34,609 nt of DNA from Chara braunii (GCA_003427395.1 BFEA01000107.1:2725531-2760139), one strand, 5' to 3'; counted from the first letter of the stretch, positions 17,600 to 28,844 are shown. Translations and numbers: made by a program. Notes: generated by a model not told the origin, from the sequence alone.

Positions 17600-18989
17600 T
17601 GTTATGATCCTAGTCAATTTCGAAGTACATATTCATCAGAAAGTTCAATGTCGTCCAATTGCGAAAAGAGATAAATGACCTTGAGAGGAGAGAGAGGGTA
17701 AGAAGAAGAAGAAGAAAGAAAGAAGAAGATGATGAACACCAGCATAAACCAATGATAATGCTCTTCTCTATCACCAACCACTCTCCTCCTCCTTATGTTC
17801 TCCCCTCTTATTCCAACAAGAATAATAATAACAATGTTGAATGGCTCATCCAGAATTAGTGTCTGATTCCCTCTTCTATTGCAGGTATCACTTGAGGTCC
17901 AGTATAGCCATGACCGCCCCTCTCTCTCTTCTCTCTCAGAGGTTGAGGGTATGGCGGACTACAGGGCATCGCTCTGCTGTCCAAAGGATAATACAAAGCA
18001 ACTATGGCTGCTCTAGCTCAGGCTGTCATGCCCGACTCTGCCTCGAAGCTTCTCGGTGTAGCTCTGCCCCAACGAGGTCTTCCTACTACAGCACCCATCA
18101 AGGTGATGAAGATGGCAACCACCATAGCCAGGTCAGTACCTCCGACGCTCCCCTTCCTAATCCTGATCTTCTTCCTTCTCTGTGTCTTTGCTCCTTCCCC
18201 GGCAACGCAGCTGAATGCCAGCGCTGCTGCAACCAACGCTCCAACCAGTGTGTCGCCAAACTTGCACACCTACAATGAGGAGGAGCAACTCGCTCCTCCT
18301 AGAGATATAACGGTCTGCTTGCCTCTTGGTGAGTGGCTTCCTAGGTCACGCGACATCCAAGCAACCGATACCTCCTCCCTTTCGGAGGGAAACATCATTG
18401 CAGACTTTGATATTATCTATACATGCCCTAGACTCAGACTGGTTGGACCGGTACCCGCCTAGACCTAGCCTATAACAATTGGGCCTCTAAAAATGTCAAC
18501 TTTTATCTTTTTCTGCTCGACCTCGAGTACCCAGCACATCTACCTCTACCTGGTGCGGTAACGGCCTAACTGCTAGTTGAGTGTTTGCTTCAATTGTCAT
18601 GGGCCTCTTTCCCCGCCACTCGAGTGTTTTCCCCCGCTGCAATCCTCAATGTCACGTCTACAAGTAAGTACCGGCCCTTCGGGCCCACTGAACGAACAAG
18701 TGCCCTTGCGGGTCAGTCACACACTCAAGTCGACAAACACTGAAATAGACATGCACACCAGCAAACGTGCACACACACAGACTTAGAGAGGCCCACTGAA
18801 CGAACAAGTGCCCTTGCGGGTCACGCATACACTCAAGCCGACAAACACTGAAATAGACATGCACACCAGCAAGCGTGCACACACACAGACTTAGAGAATT
18901 CAGTAACAAGATGGAATCTTAGCACGACATTCCTTCCATATGCAAAACTTAGTTGTGCGTCTCAATCCGTGTTTGGTCAGGTCATTACA
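17600..18989 (-). mobile_element. LTR2: shared LTR between elements 1 and 2 (1390 bp)
   Basis: TG at 17600 and CA at 18989 bound it. It serves as the 5' LTR of element 1 (PBS at its low side) and the 3' LTR of element 2 (worn polypurine tract at its high side). It differs from LTR1 by a 108-bp tandem duplication at 18683-18790 / 18791-18897. On the opposite strand the exon-like core is open from 18004, but the donor is GTCAGT. Confidence 0.85.
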
Positions 18990-19033
18990 TTAGCCCCGTC
19001 TTAAGAGCGCGGTCTCTTCGAGCGAGTAACTCA

Positions 19034-20860
19034 TCATGAGTCCCCGACAAACGCATCGTAAGCAAACAAAGCAAAAGGATTGAGTGAGTATTCATTAGGA
19101 GTAAGTTTTGCACAGATTTTGAGTGTAGCAGTAGAGACTATTTGTCGCTCGTATGCTTTAACAACGTGAGGTGCGTTGTGCACCAGTTCCTTCTTGGAGA
19201 TCCAATAGAGATAGTCCAACGGGTGATATGTAAAATGAAGCTAGTACGGGCCACTATGTCCCTTTCCTACATGTTGTTTGATTTTTTCGATCTTATGATC
19301 GCCCTTGATTGCACGAGAAATCATGTGTTCACGATAATCGAAGATGCAACATCAGGATGTATGAGTATGTGCGCAAATAAGGACTCGGAAGCAGAACAAT
19401 TGTGTATGATGGGCCGAATTCATCCTTGCTAATCACGTTTAGAACTTCCCGTAGACCGTAATAGAGAGGGAGAAGTTTGAGTGACACTTCCTCTTGGGCC
19501 TCTTCCTCTGAAAATTCAGACATTTTGACATAGACATAACTTCCCACCTTAATATCCGAAGATTGACGTTTCTTGTTCGTGTGATGGATCATTGCGTGTT
19601 GTCGCTTTGTCATTGTTGCAATGACAATTTTGAACAAGCAATCGTACTTAGCACTGAGGCCAAACCTCTCGGGTGTTGAACTAGTTGGCTGTTCAGGGAA
19701 TAAGTTGGAAATCAGATTACGAATTTGTCAACCATAATGCAACCTATTTAGCGTCTGGCCTGAGGAAGAATACATGAAGTTGATGTACAACCTCTTGACT
19801 GAATAAAACTCTTTATTCCATGTTTCCTGATCCGGAACGATTAAAGCAAGGTAGAAGTTGGAACAGAGTCTGGTTGATCTCCTCAGCCAAGTCGTTGGCT
19901 TCTTGTTGTCGGTCAGATGTCATGCTCAGTTTGAGGCCAAAGAGTTGAGATGTGAAGTTCTTTCATTCAGTACTTATGAAGCGCGGGTCCCGATCACTCA
20001 CAAGGGTTTTCGAGGTTCCCGATTGCAGAATGTACTTTTGTTGGAACTTACGGATCACGACTTCAGTTGGGGCATGATGTGGCAATGAAATCAAATTGAG
20101 GAATTTAGAAAAACGATCAATAATCACCATCAAGTGCGAATAACCATTCTTACTTATCTTTCTCATGTCTGTGAAGTTGATAAAAATAGATTCTCCGAGA
20201 CCGTCGAGAATGGGAAGAGGTTTAAGCAGCCCCATGGACTTTTGTCCTTATGGTTTGATTTATTGACAAACTTGACATTCAGCCACAAACTTTTCAACAG
20301 ATTTTTTCATACCCGACCAATCAAACTGTCTCAATAAGTATCCGTACGTCTTTGTCATGCCAGAGTGTCCACTCCGACTGTGAGCCAAGTCCAAGAAGCT
20401 GTCTCTTATACACATCTAGATGTGTATAAGAGACAGGGTTTAAGCAGCCCCATGGACTTTTGTCCTTATGGTTTGATTTATTGACAAACTTGACATTCAG
20501 CCACAAACTTTTCAACAGATTTTTTCATACCCGACCAATCAAACTGTCTCAATAAGTATCCGTACGTCTTTGTCATGCCAGAGTGTCCACTCCGACTGTG
20601 AGCCAAGTCCAAGAAGTGCGTGTGAAGATGCTCATGGTTGGGTACATACAAACGGCCATTATCTCAACAGCGTCAGAAAACCAGTCCTCCACATTCCTGA
20701 AAATCAGGCTGTCAGTGACCGTTGGGGTTAGCCAACAACTGCTCAAGGATCGGAATAAGGTCCAAGTCCTTGGCAGTTTGCTCCACAAGCTCCTCCTTCA
20801 GTTTCTTCCGAAGGTGGTAGGAGTTCACAAGGCGACTCATATACTCATGATGGAGAGATA
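19034..20860 (-). pseudogene. Ty3 integrase and pol 3' end, element 2
   Basis: The core (19963-20235) reads KISKNGYSHLMVIIDRFSKF and LVSDRDPRFIS, so the second catalytic Asp is kept, while the first sits in an INF context (Asp to Asn) where element 1 has IDF. The C-terminal block (19329-19637) includes SSDIKVGSYVYVKMSEFSEE, LLPLYYG and KDEFGPSYTIV. The zinc domain with CQVCQ ends at a stop and is crossed by the adapter artefact at 20399-20436, so it appears twice in part. Only one genomic copy of that part should be assumed. Confidence 0.75.
20219..20616. other. Assembly artefact: mate-pair junction adapter between exact 180-bp duplicates
   Basis: Positions 20399-20436 are CTGTCTCTTATACACATCT followed by its reverse complement, the 38-base Tn5 mosaic-end junction of Nextera mate-pair libraries. 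The 180 bases before it (20219-20398) are repeated without a mismatch right after it (20437-20616). A biological duplication with exactly this adapter is not credible. Translation across it gives the SYTHLDVYKRQ peptide known from such contamination. Confidence 0.97.
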
Positions 20861-20899
20861 ATGTATCAACAACTCAATTATAACATCACTTTTTCTATT

Positions 20900-21341
20900 T
20901 TGTTTCAAAATAAAAAATATCAATTTCATGGAACCAGCGAGTCAATGTAGGGGGCAAGAGGGTTCAAGTTTGTTCCTTGATCCATTTCAAGGTCTCGTGA
21001 TCTGAAAAGACCTTGAAACGACGTCCCAAAAGATAGTGCTTCCAATGATTCAATGCCTCGCGCAGAGCATAAAACTCATGCATTTAGGTGGAAGTAACTA
21101 CCTCTTCGCCGGACATGCATTTGCTGTAGTAATCGAGTGGCTGCAAACCATCACCGTCATCTTGTTGCAACTCTCTGTCAATCCTATATTGGCTCGCATT
21201 CATAGTGACTACAAATGTGAGTTTGAATTGTGCAATACAAAGCACATGATAACTTACCAAGGCCTCTTTTAAGGCTTGAAAACCGGTCTCATATGTTGCA
21301 TCACACGTGTAAGATACGTTCTTGCTTGTTAGTTTGGACAA
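20900..21341 (-). pseudogene. Ty3 RNase H, element 2
   Basis: The frame at 21084-21341 reads YETGFQALKEALVSYHVL, FVVTMNASQYRIDRELQQ, DDGDGLQPLDYYSKCMSGEE. This is the N-terminal half of the Ty3 RNase H, where the usual CDASxxxIG is changed to MNASQYRI, so the catalytic Asp is replaced. The C-terminal half follows in another frame to about 20900. It complements element 1, where the C-terminal half is the clearer one. Confidence 0.7.
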
Positions 21342-21615
21342 CGGACGAGCAACAATAGAAAATGGGGACGCAAACTAAGTCTTTCGATAGTATAACGCAA
21401 AACCAAGGAAATAACGCAATTCGCGGATGTTTGCGGGTTGAGATCACTGGCGTGTGATCTCAACCTCGGTTGTCTGAGGCTTGATGCCAGCAACAAACAA
21501 CTGGTGCCCAAGATAGATGACGCTATCCCTCCCAGACTCCAATTTTTCTAAGTTGGGATGAAGTTGCGTTTTCTTGAGGATGGTGAACACTTCCTCAAGG
21601 TGCTTCATATGTTGC

Positions 21616-21740
21616 TCAAATTGATTTGTTGAAAATCATAATATAATCGAGATACACAACCACAAACCGACCATTATGTTCGCGGAGAACCTTGTCCATA
21701 AGACTTTGAAAGGTGGTCGGTGCGTTTGTAAGACCAAAGG
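21616..21740 (-). pseudogene. Ty3 reverse transcriptase, catalytic-box part, element 2
   Basis: FGLTNAPTTFQSLMDKVLRE is followed by VVVYLDYIMIF. The YLDD catalytic box (21643-21654) has become YLDY, losing the second Asp, which is needed for polymerisation. The insertion at 21741-23041 separates this part from the N-terminal part at 23042-23617. Confidence 0.8.
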
Positions 21741-21905
21741 CTACGAGCGGTCGAGCCGTGCGACCGACTTTTTCCTCAGCCAGGCCGCACGCAGGCGAAG
21801 CCGCGCATGCACATGGCGCCCCCCACCATAATAATAAAAAAAAAAGTAAAATTTCGGGGGGGGGGGGTTTCAGGTGGGAAACAACAAAAACAACAACGAT
21901 AACCG

Positions 21906-21968
21906 CACACACACATACACACATACACACATACACACACACATACATATACACACACACACACACAC

Positions 21969-22009
<41 letters not shown>

Positions 22010-22149
22010 CACACAAATACAAAAACAAACAAACAAACAAGTCTGACAACCTATATTTGCATGTTCGAGCGGTAGATTCGTTCGATTTTGCTCATCCTAT
22101 CTATGAAAGTACCATGAGGTCAACCTCGAGGTTGGAGAGTTACCGTCTT

Positions 22150-22230
<81 letters not shown>
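21906..22230. repeat. (CA)n microsatellites up to the sequence gap
   Basis: Interrupted CA/CATA repeats at 21906-22003 and a pure (CA)n after (CT)n at 22147-22230 lead into the unsequenced gap. The His/Thr or Cys/Val frames here are translations of the repeat. Confidence 0.9.
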
Positions 22231-22455
22231 NNNNNNNNNNNNNNNNNNNNNNNNNNNNNNNNNNNNNNNNNNNNNNNNNNNNNNNNNNNNNNNNNNNNNN
22301 NNNNNNNNNNNNNNNNNNNNNNNNNNNNNNNNNNNNNNNNNNNNNNNNNNNNNNNNNNNNNNNNNNNNNNNNNNNNNNNNNNNNNNNNNNNNNNNNNNNN
22401 NNNNNNNNNNNNNNNNNNNNNNNNNNNNNNNNNNNNNNNNNNNNNNNNNNNNNNN
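22231..22455. other. Assembly gap (225 N) followed by poly-A
   Basis: The bases are undetermined; an A run of about 64 follows (22456-22519). The true length and content are unknown, and the array and homopolymer on either side explain the failed assembly. Confidence 0.98.
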
Positions 22456-22521
<66 letters not shown>

Positions 22522-23041
22522 AAGGGAAAAAAAAACAGCAAGGAAGAAGAAGAAGGGAAAAAAAAAATAGCAAAGAAGAAGAAGGTTCTCCCTGTGCAAA
22601 ATTTTATGGAGGACTTTCACTCCATATCATTCATAAAAGAAATGAAAAAAAAAAACTACTGCTTTTCTTTTATTTCTTTTTATTTTTTAATTTTTAATTG
22701 ATTTTCATTTTTTTTTTAAATTTGTAAATGAAGTTAAATTTAAAAAATAAAAGGGGTTGTAGGGTTTTGCAAACCTTACAACCGCATATATATATATATC
22801 GTCACAAACAGAACTGCCCGGTAAAACCGTAGGCAGAGAGAGAGAAAAGGACAACAAACGAGTATATATATCGTCAAATAGAACTGCCCGGTAAACCGTA
22901 GGCAGAGAGGGATATATATATATATATATATATTACCTGTTTTTTTACCATAAAACAAATATCCAAAAAAACAGACCGCGAACTAGGCCTCATGACTGCG
23001 GCCACGACCGACTGTTTCGGTTGCGGCTGCGGGTGTTACGT

Positions 23042-23617
23042 AGACCAAAGGCATTACGGTAAATTCGTAAAGCCCATCATGTGTCTTTAACGCAGTCTTG
23101 TGCTGGTCCGTAAGATCGACTTCAATCTGGTTGTTCCCAGACTTTACGTTGATCTTGGAACACCCACTTGCAGCATCAACAAATCATCTATGCGTGACAA
23201 TGGGTATGCATTCTTCCTTGTGATGCGGTTTAGAGTGCGATAATCAACACACATGCGAAATTTGCCTCCTTTCGTAAGGACAAACAAAACGGGTGCACCA
23301 AATTCAGATTCGCTAGGCTTAATCGATCTCTTGTCGATCATCTCATCGATCTGTTTTCGGGGTTCCTCTAACTCGCCAGATCCCATACGGTATACACAAC
23401 CCTTTAGAGGAACAACACCTTCGACCAACTCATTTGTGTGTCGGACCAATCGCGTCGGAACTCCACGTGGTTCGACTAGGACTTTTGAAAATCGATCGAG
23501 TAAGTTTTGAATGCTTGTTGGGAACGGTGGGTACGAAGGATCAATAAAAGTATCACCTAGATCAGGTCGCAGGTTACGATGGGGTAACCAAACTTGAAGT
23601 AGAGTTATTTGGACCAA
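23042..23617 (-). pseudogene. Ty3 reverse transcriptase, N-terminal part, element 2
   Basis: A 157-residue frame (23144-23617) runs from a linker ([20 protein letters not shown]) through [40 protein letters not shown] and [20 protein letters not shown] to DDLL. It is the best-preserved polymerase segment of either copy; one change is PKK to LTK. After DDLL the frame shifts, as it does in element 1, which suggests a shared ancestral lesion. Confidence 0.85.
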
Positions 23618-23811
23618 ACGTAGGCAAAAAAATCAAAGTGCTCGAAGTAGTTTCATTAAGTAAAGTAGAACCAGTACTAGTCGCAAAAGTAGTAGGCACA
23701 TGAGTCGGTCGAACGAAAGCTACATACAATTGCTCATCCTCTTTGTATTTGTGTCACTACTTGCAGAACTGTATGACATTAAGAAAGATCACCGAAGAGT
23801 CAGCTTATCAT

Positions 23812-24216
23812 TCAAGAGGACGGTACGCTCGTTCCTCTGTGCATCTTTGACCATGGAAAATGGTTCCTTTCGCTCGGTCCATTCGCATTGGGACTGCAAC
23901 CATCCCAACCGCCGAAGAGTGTGTACGAGAGACACTTGTCAAGGATAGAGAAGTTCAATGCATCTGTGATGGTGTTTTCTTTGTCAAAGGTAGTGCACAC
24001 ACCTTAGATTGCATGTGTAGATGAGACAACCTCTTTGTTGCCTACTTCAGTCCGGCAAGGGCTCTGCAAGGCCACTTGCTTCATCTCCAAACCCACTTTG
24101 CGTATTTTGTGCGGTGACATGAAGTACGTCGTAGCACCACGATCAATCACGACACAAAGATAGTGGTAGTTGATGACAAGTTTTAAAAGATTAACTCTAC
24201 TATCCCTTGAGCACAT
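23812..24216 (-). pseudogene. Retropepsin-like protease region, element 2
   Basis: VVIDRGATTYFMSPHKIRKV gives the active site as D-R-G (Asp codon 24142-24144), where element 1 has D-C-G. Arg at this position would be expected to disable the enzyme. The region after it (ENTITDALNFSILDKCLSYT) corresponds to element 1. The 103-bp duplication of element 1 is absent, so it is specific to that copy. Confidence 0.65.
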
Positions 24217-24459
24217 TGTTGTTTTATCCCAGCCGAATGCTGTAGGTGATATTGAAAGTCCACCTTCTCCTACTCCTTTTAAGGCTCAAAATATAAAACA
24301 TTACATTCATCAGCCTTGGAATCAGCGGAAGATGAGATTTCAAAGGAGGACTGTTGGTCTGGTATATGTTTCTTTGGAAGACTATCATTGACCGGTTCAG
24401 ACTCCCTTCCCGTAGAGTGTTCTGATGAACCCTTTACGCCCGATTCAGGTTTTCCTACA

Positions 24460-26006
24460 GCCTATAACATCCTTGGACTTTATGATTAGTTTTCGGGCAA
24501 TGTAGGCAACCTCATTTCTTTATCATAACCTTTTATTCAACCTCACTGATCCACAGGTTTACCCAAGGCTTAATACTTGCGTCCTCCGAATTGGCTGGGA
24601 TTTTTGCTTCCTTAGGAAGTGCGACAAAGTTCCTCACGAAATTCTGGTTTTGGTTTTCGGTAGTATGGACAATCTTTTAGCAGACACCAAAATTTCATCT
24701 TCATTATTAATATCAGATTCTTGAGTAGAAGAGCAGGATGCATCAGCGTCCTGTTCTTATTTGTCGCCAAGAGTGGGGTTATCTGCTTCAGTCCCCTTCC
24801 GTCTTCAGCAAATCAAGTGCAGCTAGACGGTTGCTACCACGAAGCCGTCCTCGGGCAAAAATATTTTTCTTGCTTGCTATGGTAAGGATTTTTTTTCGCC
24901 TCTAGACATACCACATCCTTCATCAAGGAAAACCAGTCAGTATACCCAAAGAAATCCCTTCCTAGACGATTGGTTCAATGCATGTGAACTGTATCTTTAA
25001 CAACATCCAAACATGATTGCACGGTCAACTCCAATCCTCGCGTCGCAAAGAGTTTGCTAACATGCAATTGCAAGTTGTGCATGGTGCCCTGCCACTTGTT
25101 TCACTTTAATTTTTCTATTTGTATCCTTACTCTAGTCGTAGCATGTGGGTTTTTATATTGTGCTACTTGTATCTAATGGCATTCAAGAGTGGTAGCCAGA
25201 GTGACTTTAAGCCACTCCGTTAGTTCGATCTTGGAATACCCTGTTTGCATAGCTTGGAATTCTTAGTAGTCCCGTACGACAGCCTCGACGTTCATCACTA
25301 AAATGAAGAACCGATTCACTCTTTGAGTGTCATGTACCTCAAAGTAGGCTCTTATGGAGTTGATTCTTATCATCCTTGTTATCATATCTGGACGGTATCA
25401 TCACCGCCTTTCTGTCCATGTATGGACTACTATAGCTGGGACCAGCTAGTGCTGGATCCGGACTCAAGGCCCGGACAGTTGCAAAATTTCCTACACTGCC
25501 GCTTGTAGAGGCAGCCGGAACTGCACTTGTTGCAGATCCTGACTGATTAGCCATCAAACTTATCACAGAAAACCGAGAAGAAGAAGAAGGATGAAGAGGT
25601 ATAAAGGTAGAACATGGACGAGAACTTGAGATTTGGGCATGATGTATGGTTGTCATTTGCTGTCTCTGATCTCGATACTCTTTGGCCATTTCTCCCATCT
25701 AAGCACGCATCTGGCCCATTTCATCGAGTAGTTGAAATTTCTAACTCGGAAGTTCCCTGAGCAAATGGTAATCTACAAAAGCACATATGCACTTGACCAC
25801 ATCTTTTTTAATATCTGCATCGAGTATAGTTGAGACTGTTTTAAAAATAGTCTCAATATCTTCAACAACTGTTTTTTGCTTAGCCTCTTCCATTTTTTCC
25901 TATTCGTCACTTCCTCCTGATAGAGGGCCTCGTACAATGGTTTATCTGCGTCACTCACTACATCTATATGAGCCTATTGAATATCAGAAAGCTTGGTTGA
26001 TGCCAC
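24460..26006 (-). pseudogene. Ty3 gag, element 2
   Basis: The start codon position (26004-26006) reads GTG where element 1 has ATG. N-terminal residues (DADKPLYEALYQEEV) are at 25773-25958. The Ser-rich linker and entry to the capsid-like region (YSSPYMDRKAVMIPSRYDNK) are at 25339-25698. The zinc knuckle at 24467-24508 is intact (CLHCPKTNHKVQGC), unlike that of element 1. Stops and frame changes elsewhere break the gene. Confidence 0.7.
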
Positions 26007-26009
26007 GTT

Positions 26010-27389
26010 GGAACTACTAGCTCCTTCAGTTGTCATGACCTCTCTCTCTCTGTTCTCTTTAATCTGCACGCTTGTACGCAGATATAATGAACTTCAGTAA
26101 AAGAAACAATTTGAAGCTGAAAGCACAAAAGAGAAGGTAAAACTCCTAGTCGGAGCGGCAAAATATTTTGACTAGAGAGCAATCAATAACAACACAAAAA
26201 TAAAATAAATTCAGAAGAGAATTCTGATTCCACGTTTTAATCCGGTCTTATCAATTACGAGATCCCCTCGAGCTTAATCCAATAGACAACATCAAAGTAG
26301 AACAAATCAGACTACAAGTAACAACGTACAACAATAGAGAATTGGATGGTGTATAAGGTGCAAGTCGAGCATTGGATTGTGCGTCATTAGTCCGCAAAAC
26401 ATCTTAACCAAGATCCCCTCGGCAGTGAGTGATTTAACAAAAAAAAATAGTAACGTATTCAAGGCAGAAAAGAGAGTGACACTGCGTCTGACTCAATAGA
26501 TTTAAGTCAAAGGGGCCCTTGTTTGGGGCTGGTCCCACCTTGTCCCTATGAGACCCATGTAGGTCGCTACGAAGTCCCAAGGTCCTACTTTCTACCTCTA
26601 ACTTACTGAAAAACAAATTTCAACTTCAAGAGAGAACCTACAGACTACATCCATTCAGAATGAAAGACAAAGCAGTGTAGAAAGATATGACATTCAAAGC
26701 AAGATACTTCATCGGTATATCCATCAGGTTAGTAAGCAGTTTGCACACCAATGCACATAACCAAGATTTCAAAGGAGTAGGAAAAAGACCAAGAGGTACC
26801 CCGACAGGGCAAACAATACAGTGCAGGCATACACGGGCAACCCTTAGGTGCACGACACTTACCTGAGTGGCCCGGACTCTGAGATAAATAATAACTCACC
26901 CCCCTTCCTCATATGGTCTTCCTAACCCTATTCGCTACCTTTACACTAGTGTCCTATCATGTAGGAGGGTCAAACTCCAATACCAAAGTGCAACGCCTGA
27001 TACCCCGTTGATGCTGAAGAACAAAGTAGCAACTTGCAGTCCATAGATGCAGAATGGCTACCTCCCTCAAGATCGCCTACTTGAGGGAGACCCTCAAGTC
27101 AACAAGTATCTCCCTTAGGTCAGACTCCGGGTGCGAGTGCCTCTCACTGTCGCCTCTCTCAACTTGTCGCATGAAGTCCTCTTGATGTTTTCGCCACCAC
27201 ATACTCATCCTCAATCAATCTGGTCAGGTTCAGTGTTGACCTAACACGACCTAACCAGATGGGGGCAGTTTCCTTACCCATGCTGCCCCATTTCCCACTT
27301 CAGACCAACCTTAACCCTAAGTGGTTAGCCCTAACCACTTAGGTTAGGGTTAGGGTGGATAAGTCAACTCTCACCAGCAAGTTGAATCC
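26010..27389 (-). other. Untranslated leader of element 2
   Basis: This is the counterpart of 16200-17586, about 1.4 kb without a supported frame. The PBS-side hairpin CCTAAGTGGTTAG / CTAACCACTTAGG is at 27316-27343. Confidence 0.55.
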
Positions 27390-27401
27390 GCTCAGATACC
27401 A
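27390..27401 (-). promoter_or_regulatory. Primer binding site, element 2
   Basis: TGGTATCTGAGC on the element strand differs from the site of element 1 at one base, one nucleotide from the LTR end. It is the same initiator tRNA-Met primer, slightly worn. Confidence 0.8.
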
Positions 27402-27402
27402 A

Positions 27403-28023
27403 TGTTATGATCCTGGTCAATTTTGGAGTACACATTCATTAGAAAGTTCAATGTCGTCCAATTGCTAAAAGAAATAAATGAACTTGAGAGGAGAGAGAGG
27501 GTAAGAAGAAGAAGAAGGAGAAAGAAAGAAAGAAGAAGAAGATGATGTAGATCAACATACACCAATTATAATGCTCTTCTTCTTCGCCAACCACTCTCCT
27601 CCTCCTTATCGTCTCCCCTCTTATTCAAGCAAGAATAATAATAACAATGTTGAATGGATGATCAAAAATCGGTGCCCGATTCCCTCTTCTACTGCATGTA
27701 TCACTTGAGGTCCATAGCCATGAGCACCCCTCTCTCTCTTCTCTCTCATAGGTCGAGGCTATGGCGAACTACCAGGTCATTGCCCAACTGTCCAAAGGAT
27801 AACACAAAGCAACTATGGTTGCTCTAGCTCAGGCCGGCATGCCTGACTCTACCTCGAAGCTTTTTGGTGTAGCTCTGCCCCAACGGGGCGTTCCTACTGC
27901 AGTGCCCACCAAGGTGATGAAGATGGCAACCACCATAGCCAGGTCAGTACCTCTGGCGCTCCCCTTCCTAATCCTGGTTTTCTTTCTCCTTCGTGTCCTT
28001 GCTCCTTCCCTGGCAGCGCAGCT
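27403..28023 (-). mobile_element. LTR3, PBS-side part
   Basis: It aligns with LTR2 from 17600 to about 18212 and then stops abruptly. The exon-like core (from 27815, plus strand) is open and the acceptor CATAG is kept; the donor is GTCAGT. The remaining end of this LTR is found at 30488-30591. Confidence 0.8.
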
Positions 28024-28565
28024 CAAAGTTCGCAACTAGGATTTTTAGGAATATTTGTACCTAACCTTACCATACCCTTTTTGAAAACCAACCACCTATA
28101 CCCACTGAATACCTGACCTGTCGGACCCTTTACCCATCTCCACCTGCTAAAAAAAAAAAAAAACTATACCCAGACGTACCCAACTTGAACCTCTTCAGCA
28201 TGTAACTGACCATACCTACCCATGAAAACCACCCATGGCCACCTGAACCCAAACCGTTTGTTGGCCATCCATACCCTACCCTAACCAAGTTTTATTTACC
28301 TGTACTCACCCATAATTGTATGCACCCACCCATAACCACTCGTGCTCGTCACCCACCCTCCCCTAACCACCCATAACCACCCATAACCGCCCTTAACTGT
28401 CCCTAACTTCCCCTATCTGTCCCTAACCACCCCTAACTTTTTTTTTTTTTTTTGTTAACCGTCCCTAATTTTTCTTCAAGTTAACCTCCCCGAACTGTCC
28501 CCAACCCCCTTGACGTCACATGATTGACGTGGTAATTATTATTATTATTGTTATTATTATTTTTG
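28024..28565. repeat. C-rich degenerate repeats (TAACCACCCA-like)
   Basis: From about 28040 to 28510 short blocks such as CCTACCCATAACCACCCA recur with drift, interrupted by A and T runs. The minus strand is G-rich (GGGTGGTTATGGGTGG). The end carries TTGACGTCACATGATTGACG. No gene is seen. Confidence 0.55.
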
Positions 28566-28697
28566 AGATGTGGCAGCTGCTACAGTTACTGCCCCAACAA
28601 CAACAGTTGTTACATCTGGTGACTTTAAAACTGCTATGGATGCATCTGGTGGTACAACAACCTATGAAACCTTTATAGCATCTGCAAATGCAACAAC
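28566..28697 (+). other. Short protein-like open segment, unrecognised
   Basis: The frame reads AAATVTAPTTTVVTSGDFKT, AMDASGGTTTYETFIASANA, with balanced composition unlike the repeats on both sides, then passes into (CT)n/(CA)n. There is no start context or splice site I would trust. It could be a gene scrap carried with the neighbouring insertion. Confidence 0.2.
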
Positions 28698-28722
28698 CCT
28701 CGGTCTGTCGCACACACATACA

Positions 28723-28724
<2 letters not shown>

Positions 28725-28794
<70 letters not shown>
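28725..28794. repeat. (CT)n(CA)n microsatellite
   Basis: About seven CT units followed by nearly 28 CA units, just before the LINE fragment. Confidence 0.9.
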
Positions 28795-28796
<2 letters not shown>

Positions 28797-28844
28797 AAAA
28801 TAGTCTGAAATTTTGAAAAACAAAAAATAAAAAAATGAGAGATA

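Larger units (their letters stand above)
9430..18989 (-). mobile_element. Ty3-type LTR retrotransposon, element 1
   Basis: From high to low coordinates: 5' LTR (17600-18989), PBS, long leader, gag, protease, reverse transcriptase, RNase H, integrase, polypurine tract, 3' LTR. Integrase after reverse transcriptase is the Ty3 (Metaviridae-like) order. The internal part is 6.9 kb and was probably one gag-pol frame; it is now broken by many stops and frame changes, so the element cannot move by itself. It shares its 5' LTR with element 2. No target duplication can be read because the outer 5' side is another element. Confidence 0.85.
21741..23041. mobile_element. 1.3-kb insertion in the reverse transcriptase, 10-bp target duplication
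   Basis: AGACCAAAGG occurs on both sides (21731-21740 and 23042-23051), while element 1 has it once, so the segment is an insertion. The left end is GC-rich (CTACGAGCGGTCGAGCCGTG); the right end finishes GGCTGCGGGTGTTACGT. Possible TIRs are weak at best. Inside are (CA)n arrays, the gap at 22231-22455, an A64 run, AT repeats, and two copies of a short hairpin CTGCCCGGTAAA(A)CCGTAGGCAG (near 22812 and 22880). No coding domain is visible. A 9-10 bp duplication would suit a Mutator-like element, but without good TIRs that stays open. Confidence 0.65.
18990..27402 (-). mobile_element. Body of Ty3-type retrotransposon, element 2
   Basis: It aligns with the body of element 1 along its whole length and in the same orientation. 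The raw 8.4 kb reduces to about 6.9 kb, the size of body 1, once the 1.3-kb insertion (21741-23041) and the 218-base library artefact (20399-20616) are set aside. All domains are present in Ty3 order but broken. Its 3' LTR is LTR2 and its 5' LTR is LTR3. Confidence 0.85.

Noticed and set aside
18004-18462. A 152-codon host gene on the plus strand
   Set aside because: It lies wholly inside LTR2, and its 3' part is not open in the other LTR copies; only the short exon-like core is worth keeping.
20399-20436. Possible Tn5 or other bacterial transposon end
   Set aside because: The 38 bases are the synthetic mosaic-end junction only, without any transposon body, and sit between perfect duplicates; a library artefact explains all of it.
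21874-22701. Long open frames of His/Thr, Cys/Val and Lys across the (CA)n array, the gap and the poly-A
   Set aside because: They are translations of microsatellite, N and homopolymer sequence with no protein composition; all were left out as genes.
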